From positions 1 through 49,425 of the forward strand of contig LWCA01000128.1 of assembly GCA_001642005.1 (NCBI GenBank): 49,425 nt of DNA, read 5' to 3'. The notes beneath the pieces are model-generated. The model saw nothing but the letters and a program-made list of their open reading frames with translations, was not told where the DNA came from and searched no databases. Source of the stretch: Intoshia linei (Eukaryota > Orthonectida > Rhopaluridae). The position numbers and the translations under genes were made by a program. This document shows positions 25,801 through 35,055 of the stretch, in pieces. Every line of letters starts with the position of its first letter. Within the stretch, counting starts at the first letter, position 1.

Positions 25801-27508
25801 ATAAGATAGATTTGACTCTGCTATCGGTATTTACGATTATTAATTTTCCTTTTTAATATAATTTAACTTACATTTAAATTGAAAAAATATTTGTGGTAAA
25901 ATGCTATAATGTGTATGTGACCGGGAAGTGGTGAATTTCGGAGGTTAAAATTTAATCTCTATATTAAATGAAAGAAAACGGTCTTGTAAGTATTATTTTT
26001 TTAAATTCTAGATATTTTAATTAGTCAATATTGTTTTTTTAATTAATGAATTTTTCACAAAATTAAAAAATTAGTTTATTTTTGTGGAATAATTTATTGC
26101 AGAGTTGCCAGATGTTGGAATTTTACCCAAAAGCCTAGACTACAGCTAAATTATTTTTTTAAATAATGTTCTAGTAGTACCAACAAAGCGGACTACCCTT
26201 GCAAATGAGTGATTAATATTATCAAATTTAAAAGTAATTACCTAAATAAGCCGTTTAAAAGTAATAATAAACAAATATTACCTTTATGCAGAGGAGGTGA
26301 AGAGTAAAAATACTGACAGTCTATGACCGATGCACCCTTCCAATTTTGGCACTTCTTCCGTATCGTAAATACAAATATAAAACATTTTGAGTAAAATCGA
26401 TCAAAATTTATAAAAAAAGAATATATTAGTCCAATTACTAGTGAAGTGCTAGTTTTTCTTTGTAATTTACTAATAATAAGTCGAACTATTAGTCCAGAGC
26501 CGAACCTAACTGAGGCTGAGATTTAACAATGTTAATTGTTTTAAAACGCGTCCTAGAATTTACGTTTTTTTAAAAATTGTGCCAGTAGGTTTTTGACTCA
26601 ATTTCGGAAAATACAAATTAGATAAAAACATTCCCTGCGATTGTATTTGAATTTGTGGTTTTTTAATTCTAGGACTTAATTTTTGAAATAAACGGTGACA
26701 GACGCATAAAGACATTCAATTTTATATAACTTCTTTGTTTATACTGATGGTTGCAATTAATAAATTAATTTGTACCATTACCCTCGGTTTTTGACCACCT
26801 CGATTTTGGAGTTCTTTTTAATATTAGGGACTCAAAACGAGTTGATACTGTATTATAATGAGCATGAATTATCTTGATTATAATTATTATTTTATTTATT
26901 ATAAATCAATGCAATTTGTATTACATTGAAAATATTATATTATGTGCATTAATTTAATCTAATTTATTGTTTAAAATTGATTTGATTGATTATTTTAATT
27001 AACACACTTTTACTTGAATAATTTAAATTTAAAAAATATTATCCTTATAAGTGAATACTTGATAATTTAAATGTAAGATGAAAAACTTATTTTTATGTAG
27101 GTTATTTATGAGACATTATTTTGTAGATTATTAACATTTTTGTTATCCTGTTTTCTGCAACTTTTCCAGTTTTTTATGTAAAATTTGTGTCGTTAAATTC
27201 TCCTATTTATAATGTTAAAATTTAATTTATTTTGGTAGTGTAAATAAACATTTAAAATTGTAAATTTTTGTAAAATGTAAGTTTTAAGTTAAATTTAACT
27301 TAAAAGGATAATTGTATTTAAGTATCAAATAACTGCCCATAATTTTTAGTAATAAAAGTCAAGACTTGTTTGAACAATCCGAAATGGTAGTCAAGAATCG
27401 AGCACGAGATAAACAGATGCTTAGTGTGGGTAAATCTGTTTCTCATTTAATAAGTTTTAGGCCTTGGAAACCTGCAATAAAAAAATTAACAGCATCAGTA
27501 ATGTTTGA
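19864..27508 (+). CDS. DNM1L: Dynamin-related GTPase, DRP1/DNM1L type (mitochondrial and peroxisomal fission)
   Basis: Large GTPase expected to assemble into membrane-constricting spirals on mitochondria. The ATG at 19864 begins a family-typical N-terminus ([14 protein letters not shown]). Exons visible in order include 19864-19965, 20003-20144, 20205-20576, 20828-20976, 22669-22773, 22812-22925 and further exons to about 23.8 kb. G-motifs: G1 in the GIQ/SSGKSS split by a 37-nt intron, switch region [12 protein letters not shown]3 VDLPG, G4 SKLD and NRSQ. Stalk sequence includes [14 protein letters not shown] and [16 protein letters not shown], then [16 protein letters not shown]. The variable B-insert is very short (about 40 residues). 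The GED is split: [18 protein letters not shown] at about 24550-24685, then, after a 2.7-kb repeat-filled intron, [16 protein letters not shown] at about 27352. A final 35-nt intron precedes ALETCNKKI and the TGA at 27506-27508. Total is about 650 residues. There is no PH domain or proline-rich tail, so it is DRP1 rather than classical dynamin. Confidence 0.94.
21030..21815 (+). repeat. Dispersed repeat family, copy in DRP1 intron
   Basis: Forward copy with 'tcaccgggaatgcgta', 'tcaactggaataagct' and 'aaaaggataattt', ending near 'tttttttatataac'. It accounts for much of the 1.7-kb intron at 20977-22668. Confidence 0.65.
22240..22445 (-). repeat. Fragment of dispersed repeat followed by a hAT-like terminus
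   Basis: The stretch 22240-22330 matches the 'aaaccccaattgtc' part of the dispersed family in reverse orientation. The stretch 22425-22445 reads TTGTTGAGAACCACTG, a typical right end of a hAT element. Both sit in a DRP1 intron. Confidence 0.45.
24981..25487. mobile_element. hAT-like MITE (507 bp) in the DRP1 intron that splits the GED
   Basis: It begins CAGGGGTTCTCAAACTTTTT followed by GAGCTATCGCCCCC. It ends with a sequence whose reverse complement begins CAGATCCTCAACTTGGGCGA and continues into TATCGCC. Both sub-termini share the ATCGCC block, so these are imperfect terminal inverted repeats. The interior is AT-rich and non-coding. A degraded hAT-like terminus (GAGTGGTCGATCATGCGGGC) also lies just upstream at about 24768. 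Confidence 0.7.
26520..26740 (+). repeat. Dispersed repeat family, short diverged copy
   Basis: Recognised from 'cgtcctagaatttacg', 'aattctaggactt', 'gaaataaacggtgacagac' and a terminal 'ttttatataac'. It lies in the last large DRP1 intron. Confidence 0.5.
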
Positions 27509-27527
27509 TTTGTACATTTGTTTATAA

Positions 27528-27533
27528 ATAAAT
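27528..27533 (+). promoter_or_regulatory. Polyadenylation signal AATAAA for the DRP1 gene
   Basis: A canonical hexamer 20 bp after the DRP1 stop and about 180 bp before the next ATG. It indicates that the gene makes its own 3' end despite the tight spacing. Confidence 0.55.
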
Positions 27534-27712
27534 ATTTTTGATTATTATTTGGCCCGGGGACAGTCGTAATGTATTTGGCCTATTAAATAGCTGTATAAAT
27601 ATTTGTTTACATTGAGAAATAAAGTAGAGTGAATATTTATTTTGAACAATTTAAATTTATTTAAAAGTATAATTTATGCTATTTTTTTCGTTTCTATTTG
27701 TTCGAAGACACC

Positions 27713-30700
27713 ATGGATAACCTTATAAAAGCCATTGGTAAACGCAATTCTGCTTTTCAATGTCTTTGTTGTCGTTCATCAGACGGTTTACCTCAAAAAT
27801 GCTCATGGAACTGTCGATGGATGGCTGTAGGAGGACATAAAAGTACAATTGTAGGAGTTGGGCTTGTATATATTTAGATCATTTTGTCAAGATTGATGAA
27901 AAGACTGTTTTAAAACTTTATGATGAAAACGAATATAAAAACCTTGTATCACTTCGCAAAGTTTCGCTGTCTAAATTTATCCCATATGTATACTCAGTCA
28001 AGACGTATCACTCAAAAAGTTTTATTACGATTATATTCATGATTTCGGTTTAGAATACATAGTGATGCAGGATATGACATTTGGAATATCCTCTCCTTCG
28101 ATAATTGATATCAAATTAGGATGCATAACCTTTTCTCGTAGTGATCTTAAGAAACATTATCGAGAGAAACCTAGCCGCAGAGTAATTTTTGTGTATTATA
28201 AAAATACATTAACATAGGATTTGTTTCAAAAAATAAGGAAACACAACGACGAACGATATTTTACCACTACCGAATTAAAAAATAAAGAAATTTCTAAATA
28301 TAGATATCTCAATTGGCGCGATATCACCACCACCACTAGAAAATTTAGCATTCGTATCAGCGCCATGAAGGTTTAATGACTATTATATCACCGTTTATTT
28401 CAACTTTTAGATTGGTGATATTGTAGAAAATAATTTTAATCATGTACATAGTCTCGAGGAAATGTCCCAAATTCTCAATATTTTTATACAAAATTCTCAA
28501 GAATTAAAGGTAATCCATTTAACCCTATTTACTATTATCTAATTTTACTTTTTTACTGTTTATTTACTTGTTGAGATTAATTGTAAATAATACATTTCGT
28601 AAATTTTGCTAAAGGTAATATTCACACGAATTTACAAAACAGAATAACGTTAAAACCCAATCATTTCTAGATGTACGTTTGCACTTAACGGTTCAAAGCT
28701 TTGAACTGTACGGATCCCCATTCATAAAATTCTTTAAAAAAGCAGTGTTCTTTTGATTAGAACTAAAAATTCTTAGCCTACACGAATTTAATACCATCCA
28801 GTTGGTAAACAATGATTGATTATAATTATTCTAATTCAGGGTAATCAACATTTTTTAGGCTAACGCCCCTATAAAATTATATTGTATGCATGGATAAATA
28901 ATACTATTTACTCAACACAAATTAAAATTTAATAGATACTTTTTCTAGGGTGTACACTGCATAGATTTTAATGTATTCTAAATTTTTTTATATCCGGTTT
29001 CAAATTGGTTTGATTTTATCACAGATCTCCTCTATTAATAATGTTTAATCGGTTTCTCTTATTAGTGAGTATATTTTCCACATTTTATATATCAATTTAG
29101 CATGGAATCTTTGCATACCACTTTACCCGTTTATCATAAGAATAACATACCAGTTTACCCACATACCTGTTTTTTTCATAGCCCCTTTAACTATTTTATA
29201 TTATTCGTGGTTCTACCTTACTTATATAAAGTAATTTAACTAAAAAGAGTATCTGTCCGTATCCATATATTTGGAACGTAAGTTTTAGGAGTTTTAAAAC
29301 CAATTTATAATACAGATTTTCGCGAGTTAGGTTTGATGGAATTTTTTTTTGAAATAAATAAATAAGTTGTAGATTTTTTTAAATCATACACTCTGATACA
29401 AATTTTAAAATCATGAGCATTATCATATGTCAACCTCAACAATTTATATCTTCACGACCAAAGGTCAAATATGGGGAAAACTAATACTAATAATGTAGTC
29501 ATAGAATTTTTGAAAATATCTCATTCAATACAGATTTTCCAGTTAACCGCTTACTGTCCGCACAGAAACCAGGTGATTTTGGAAAAATTTGAATGGAATT
29601 ATTTTGCTAGCAATATTGTTATAAAAAATTTCATACGCAATAATTGTAGTTGTTCCATAAATAGAAGAATGGGCCCAAATTAACTTATATATTTTTTAAA
29701 ACACATACATTTACATTATTTATTATGATATTTGATAAAACCTATGATAATCTTTAACTGAACATCGTGTCTGTTTTTAATGACTTATCAAATAATGATT
29801 AAATCTATAAAAGCAGAGTTCTTCAGGCGGTTTTGAACTAGATCTCTAGTCGGTATTTTTCATAGGAAATTTTTCTTAACAAGGTATATTGCAAGAGTTG
29901 ATCGAAGTTGTTAGGTGCGATTTATTTGTATTAATTCTTAAATGAATACGTATAATATACCGTAGGGACAGATTAAATGGACCTTATTTTGAAAAAGGTG
30001 GTTCGTTTTTAGCAACTGTTTTATGTTGTTTTTATATTTTTGTATATGTGTAATTACTAATTATAGATGTAGTATACAATTGAATCGTTACAAATATATT
30101 TTGATGATAATGATTTAATTCATTTTAAAATTTGTATGTACATGTTAATCAGACGCGCTTACATATAGAGTCCACGTTGATAAATATTATGATCGAAATG
30201 ATAATTTTGAAAAAAACATTCTTTCTTTTAAATTTTTTTCAGATTTTCGAGAGCACATAGTCCATTTTTTGCCTGGAAATCCACAGGATTCTATAATTAT
30301 ACATATCAATAATTCTTATAAGAGCAAAATTTTGACTGCTGAAGAGATTCTCACCTAGATTTCGTTAATATTAACTACATTATATATTAAGATTTAATCC
30401 ATATCCTTAGTAAGGATTTGGATTCCTTACTTATATGATATGCTACACAATTTTTGTTTGTGTGTGTGTTCCACTTTATTTAAATAACTACCCGTCTTGG
30501 AATTTTATAAAGTCCACATTTCAATTACAGTTTTTTCCGGAGGTGTTCGCAAAATAAATGTCAACCTCACATCTTACTAGTCAAAAACCACAATTGTCCT
30601 ATTTTTTGAAAATCAAACGAGTTGGAAAATTTAAACAAATATATACGCTGATACGGATTTTAAAATCATAAACATTATCATAATTTTAAATGCTGATGCG

Positions 30701-33700
30701 GATTTTAAAATCATAAACATTATCATAAATTTAAATTTAAAAAAATACACTGATGCGGATTTTAAAATCATAAACATTATCATAAATTTAAATTTAAAAA
30801 AATTATATTTTCAAAGCCAAAACCAAAAATTACCCTTCTTTTTTTAATGAAAACAGTCCTAGAATTTAAAAAAATTTACAGGTGGTACAGTTGTATCCTG
30901 TTAACACACACCAATTCAATCCGAATAAGTGACGACTTCACGGTCAAAAAAGCATTTAGTATTCATATATTTTTTTTCCGAAATGTTTTATTAACAAAAA
31001 CAACATATTCAATTACTTCTTTGGCCTCGATTACTACAAATATTTAATTAAGATTTTGGATAAGATTGATAGTAAGTGTAAGTGATTATGTCCTTTCCTC
31101 TGGTGCATATTGAGACCCAACGAAGCGATTGGCAATACCATGTTTGAATGCCATAGAAACAGATCATATACATTATGTATATACGTTAATGTGATTACTT
31201 CCTGATTCGATGCAATTATAGATAATGATGTATCTCCTACATTAAGGGTATCAACCTTTTCTCTAGGTAATATGACGTTACTGATTCGGAGAATTTCCTT
31301 AACTTTCTCGATTGTACGGGATTTATAATTGGCAGTATCTGCATTTGTATCCTTCTTGATACGTAAATGAGATATATAATATAGAAGAATTCCATATGTA
31401 TATTTGGTGGAATCTGGACAATCTATGGAATTTTCTAATGTATGATTGGCCTCTTTTATTTTTATAAAATCTCCTACACCAGCCTGATCACCGGCCTTAC
31501 AAACAGTTACTGTCCCCCAATTGACATATTTTATGAATGTTCCGAAGTTTTGCTCTGCCAGAAGATACATGTAGCTGACCACTATTAATGGATCAACTTG
31601 TTCTCCTGTCCAAATTTTGTTGTAAAGGTAATTTCGTAATGTTTCAACTGTGTTATTTGTATACTGTAGATCCATTGTAATTTTTTCTTTATAAAGATTC
31701 TCATTATATGGAACTGCTTGAGAATCAAGAGAAGGAACAATATAATTCACACAACTTTCTTTATCAAATACTTATTTTCCATTTAGCTCTTTGTATGACG
31801 GAATAATTCCTTGTTTTAAATAGGCCCTCATTCGTTTATCAGCATCTCGCTGAAATTGTTTACTTACCCCTATCTCCTTGATAGCTAAATTTTTTTTTAA
31901 CATGTAGCTTCAGAAATCCAATGTCATAAGCATTGAATAGATTATTTCAAGCACACAATGACAATCTTAATGAGATGGCAGAGTAGACTTCTTCGTTTGT
32001 AATTTTCATGTCATTCGCCAATTCAGTAAATTTGGCTAGGCTGATCTCATCCAAGTTAACATGTTCTGTATCTGGATTTATGGTCTCCAGTACACATGTC
32101 CTCACGGCTAGTAAAATCATTTGGTAGTATGAGGTGCCTCCGAGTCTGGTTCCTCCAAGAGTGTGAACATACTTGAAGTACATCCTCGTTGCAATGTACA
32201 TGTAACTATTTGGACATGAAATGGAGGAGTATGCTGATTTGGGAACTAAGTTAAGTGATCTGTGATACCAAACTAGACTAGTTGAGTCATAGTGTTTCGC
32301 GTCGAGTGAAAACATTTTGTGTAATTCAGGTTTTATAAACTTAGTGAACATCATTGATATTATACGAGCGTGATCGTCTTCATGGTACATCGCCATGTAT
32401 TCGGTCCATAGATTGAGAGTGAAAGTAAAAGAATTATGTGAAACCCTGGGTATAAAACAAATGGCAATATACAAGTCGAACGAGCCAACAGAAAGTTAAA
32501 TAAGAGAACATCTCATAGGGATGAGGAACAGTAATTCCTAAAAGTGGTTTTCCCCAGATCTAGTTCTGAGATTGTCGGCGTAAGTGGATGAACAGTCCTA
32601 CATTTGGTATACTTGTCCATTGTTATATTCAAGATTCTTTATTATTGACGCCTCTGATTTGAGTAATCTTAGCTACACTACTACTGAGAATTTCCGTGAA
32701 AAGGCAAGTCGAATCGTTTTGGCGTTCTGTATTATACTATAAATGGAGTCTGTGTACCCATATAAGATTGATCCGAAAAAACTAGAAATAAATCTAGGAA
32801 AAAGGGTTTAATCCTATATAAATAATTAAAAAAAGAATTCACGGACCTATGAGTCATTTCTATGCTGTCTTTAATTAATACATTCTTTATTGTTGGTGTC
32901 CTACTAATTATTTTCTTTTTAACTGATTCCTTAATGATGCTTTAAACTGAGACTGGGTTTATTAAGTTAATAGTGACTGGATTCTCTATTAATTTAGATA
33001 TATCTGCTGGTTCAAAGGTTCTAAGATTGAACCTTAAGGAGTTTAATATGAGTGTTTTAAAATGTATATTTTTGGAAAAGTCATATATCCCTTTTTAAAA
33101 AGATAGTGATTCAGTTATTTCATCGGGAATTATCGAGTTAGAGTCATTCCTCCTATTACTTCAATTCCTGGGTCAATAAATACAATTATCATCCATAAAT
33201 GATTTTCTTTTTCGGTATTCGGATATGCACTCCAATGTTTTAGGTACACAAAACTAGGTCCATCAAAGATGGATTATAAAACATTATTTTCCTAAGAGAA
33301 GAGCTTACATATAATAGATAAAGATCTATTGATCTTTGGTATGAAGATGAGTGTTGAACATTGGTGAGAGCAGTCGCCCCAATTGATGAAATTGTGTTGG
33401 AGATATTTATTATCATATCATTAGAGAAATATCCTACTCTTGCGACCCTTTTAGATTCCGGACATAATATTCTGCCCCTAAATAAAGAATATTTCCCATA
33501 AATCAAAAAATTAGTAGAATACCAAGTTTCATCAGCCTTTATCAATAAGCCAAATTTACAAGCCCCATTTTGTATGGATTGCATAATAGTCTTTACGTCT
33601 AGTTTTATGGACTTGGTTTTTCTATCATCTGAGTTGTTATCCAATTGACTTGGATTATTGTAGGTTAAACAAATAATTTGATTGTCCCCTTGGGCTAATA

Positions 33701-34810
33701 TTTTGCTACATACATTACGTTAAGATGTTTCATATTCAATTATTAATAAAGATACAATTTTCTATCCTTTTTGTCTAAGTCCTTCCAAGCCGCCGAGTTG
33801 TCCATTCCATGATACGAATTTTTCTTTTTTTGTTGTTCACATTGAGGTTCGAGTCTATGTTGATTAAGTCTAATCGATCGAAATAATATACTAGATACTA
33901 TACTAGATAATGGGTACTATGAATTTGTTCTTAAAATTCTCTACATAAATGTTAATAATAAAATTAAGTGGGTATAATTCACTTTAAATTAATAGGTAAA
34001 GTGAAGTCACCGGTCCATGATGACAAAAGTTTGGGAACCAATTTTTTAACGATTGGGAATAGTAAATAAATTTTCTAGCATTTTTATGTAAGATTTTATT
34101 ATTTAATTTATTTTTTGGTGGAATTGAAATAGTTCGTCCTCGGCAGAGCTACGTGTTGTTTATACCAAGTACATAATAGTCTAATATATATAGTCATAAT
34201 ATTACGTATATAATAAGTATCAACATAATTTCCATATTTAGAATATTTATGAAGAAAAAATAAGCGAATTAGTCCAATTAGCACCTGATTGTTCGTATTT
34301 AAATGATAAAGAGGTATTTCCATCATATCCAATATTTACATTAATTACAGCAGTTTCCCGATCCACACATCTATATATAGAAAATTATCAAAATTCTAAA
34401 AGATTTTTTTAATATATAAGAAATACAAACCAGTATTTTCTAAATTTGATTTAAAAGTGTGGATAATGAATTATATTATATATAGGACTTGCATTTTATG
34501 ACCTTGTTTATTTGACATTTAGATAATAGGATGCTCTTTACTATTGGTGCATAATCCAATTAACTCAGGTCAAGTACAAGCCAGCTTAATAGATTTTGCA
34601 AAATTAAATAATATATCAAAAAATGAAAGGCTTATAAATTTCGAAGTAAATGCACCACCCAACTACAATGTAACCGTAGACGATTCAAAAATCAACGTAC
34701 AAGATAGTGACTATCAAATATTAAAATTGTATCAGGATACACATAAAAACGGATTTTTTATGGGTCTCGATAATGTTATTAACCTTGTTAAATCAATAAA
34801 AATACAATAA
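27713..34810 (+). CDS. ITPK: Inositol-trisphosphate 3-kinase family protein (IP3K/ITPK), gene split by a large virus-bearing intron
   Basis: Expected to phosphorylate Ins(1,4,5)P3 at the 3-position, ending IP3-evoked calcium release. The ATG at 27713 begins MDNLIKAIGKRNSAFQCLC. The kinase core follows across micro-introns of 35-40 nt: NCRWMAVGGH, then HFVKIDEKTVLKLYDENEY, YIVMQDMTFG and the family signature SSPSIIDIKLG (PxxxDxKxG type). RYLNWRDITTTTRKF and SIRISAMKIGD follow, to about 28509. The last exon begins at about 34521 with IIGCSLLLVHN. It contains LIDFAK, where homologues usually have LIDFGK, and the C-terminal GFFMGLDNVINLV, and stops at 34808-34810. About 20 residues expected between the FIQNSQELK end and IIGC were not located in the intervening 6 kb. 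A small exon there remains to be found, or it has been lost. The lone coding-like stretch at 30241-30358 does not match the family. Confidence 0.85.
29215..29475 (-). repeat. Dispersed repeat family, diverged copy
   Basis: Starts with 'ccttacttatata' and retains 'tacaaattttaaaatcat' and the trailing 'acgaccaaagg'. This is a shortened reverse-orientation member. Confidence 0.5.
30405..31000 (-). repeat. Dispersed repeat family, truncated copy abutting the viral element
   Basis: Parallels the copy at 41470-42070 almost throughout, from 'cttacttatat' and 'tttgtttgtgtgtgtg' to 'cggtcaaaaaagcattt' and 'tttattaacaaaa'. Similarity stops at about 31000, where the viral-like sequence starts about 30 bp later. 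Confidence 0.7.
30647..30803. repeat. Tandem array of three units (about 45-57 bp)
   Basis: Three consecutive units share 'ctgatgcggattttaaaat' plus 'cataaacattatcat' and a variable AT tail, starting at about 30647, 30692 and 30749. The array sits inside the dispersed repeat copy and is matched by an equivalent three-unit array at about 41711-41870. Confidence 0.8.
31034..32474 (-). pseudogene. Endogenous viral element: probable nucleoprotein gene of a mononegavirus-like (chuvirus-like) virus
   Basis: Two long minus-strand open stretches (32474-31947 and 31750-31034) are separated by about 200 bp that stays partly open but contains in-frame stops. Their codon usage and composition are clearly less AT-rich than the host introns around them. 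Neither has micro-introns or host-gene similarity. The first contains HEDDHARI and a YMYIATRMYFKYVHT-type stretch followed by a Gly-rich turn. The second is rich in conserved-looking hydrophobic and Trp/Gly positions (for example FIKYVNWGT). This fits a negative-strand RNA virus nucleoprotein, inferred partly from the polymerase piece directly upstream on the same strand. The family is uncertain, and the gene is broken and not expected to make a full-length viral protein. Confidence 0.5.
32475..33850 (-). pseudogene. Endogenous viral element: broken L polymerase fragment of a mononegavirus-like virus
   Basis: On the minus strand, from about 33850 downwards, short blocks characteristic of mononegaviral L proteins occur in the expected order. 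First is a GQLGGLEGLRQKG-type block (about 33810-33770), next to an in-frame stop. The GDNQ polymerase motif C follows at 33689-33678. Then comes an open stretch (33644-33240) with ADETWYS and YGKYSLFRG. Further on, near 32540-32500, is a TVPHPYE-type block. The reading frame is interrupted by stops and frame changes, so it covers only the central part of an L gene (end of the RdRp domain and beyond). It lies antisense in an intron of the IP3 kinase gene. This is an old copy with no intact product. Confidence 0.8.
34136..34176 (+). repeat. Conserved 40-bp motif, copy 2
   Basis: Reads GTCCTCGGCAGAGCTACG, then TGTTGTTTATACC and AAGTACATAAT. It is preceded by 'ttattttttggtgg', as copy 1 is preceded by 'tattttttggtag', so the shared unit is longer than the core. 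Confidence 0.6.
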
Positions 34811-34836
34811 TCTTATTCAAATCTTGTATATTTAAA

Positions 34837-34842
34837 AATAAA
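34837..34842 (+). promoter_or_regulatory. Polyadenylation signal AATAAA for the IP3 kinase gene
   Basis: A canonical hexamer 27 bp after the kinase stop, about 215 bp upstream of the next start codon. Confidence 0.5.
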
Positions 34843-35055
34843 TATATATTGAAATTAAACTTTCATTTTTTATACAAAACTTTTGTAACAAAAGAATGCA
34901 ACATTGACTAACAGCAACAAAATAAAATGAATTGACAAATCAATTGAATTGAATCAATTCTACAAATACTAATGTAACTGCAAAGTTGATAAAATTGCCT
35001 TAGTAATTGTAAATAATCGATTACTATAGTCTTAATATAACTTTATTCATCCAAA

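Larger units (their letters stand above)
28510..34520 (+). other. About 6-kb intron region of the IP3 kinase gene
   Basis: Holds two dispersed-repeat copies (about 29215-29475 and 30405-31000), the antisense viral element (about 31030-33850) and a conserved 40-bp motif (34136-34176). No clear kinase exon was recognised inside, although one short exon is expected. An open stretch at 30241-30358 preceded by a good acceptor (ttttttcag) does not match the kinase. Confidence 0.6.

Noticed and set aside
30241..30358. Open stretch after a good acceptor (ttttttcag) that could be the missing IP3 kinase exon.
   Set aside because: The reading frames there do not resemble the linker helix expected between the kinase halves, and the phase does not fit the upstream donor.
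34365..34412. Short stretch KIIKILKDFF after 'tatatatag' as the missing IP3 kinase segment.
   Set aside because: It is weakly similar, but it runs into a stop before any usable donor, so it cannot be joined to the last exon.
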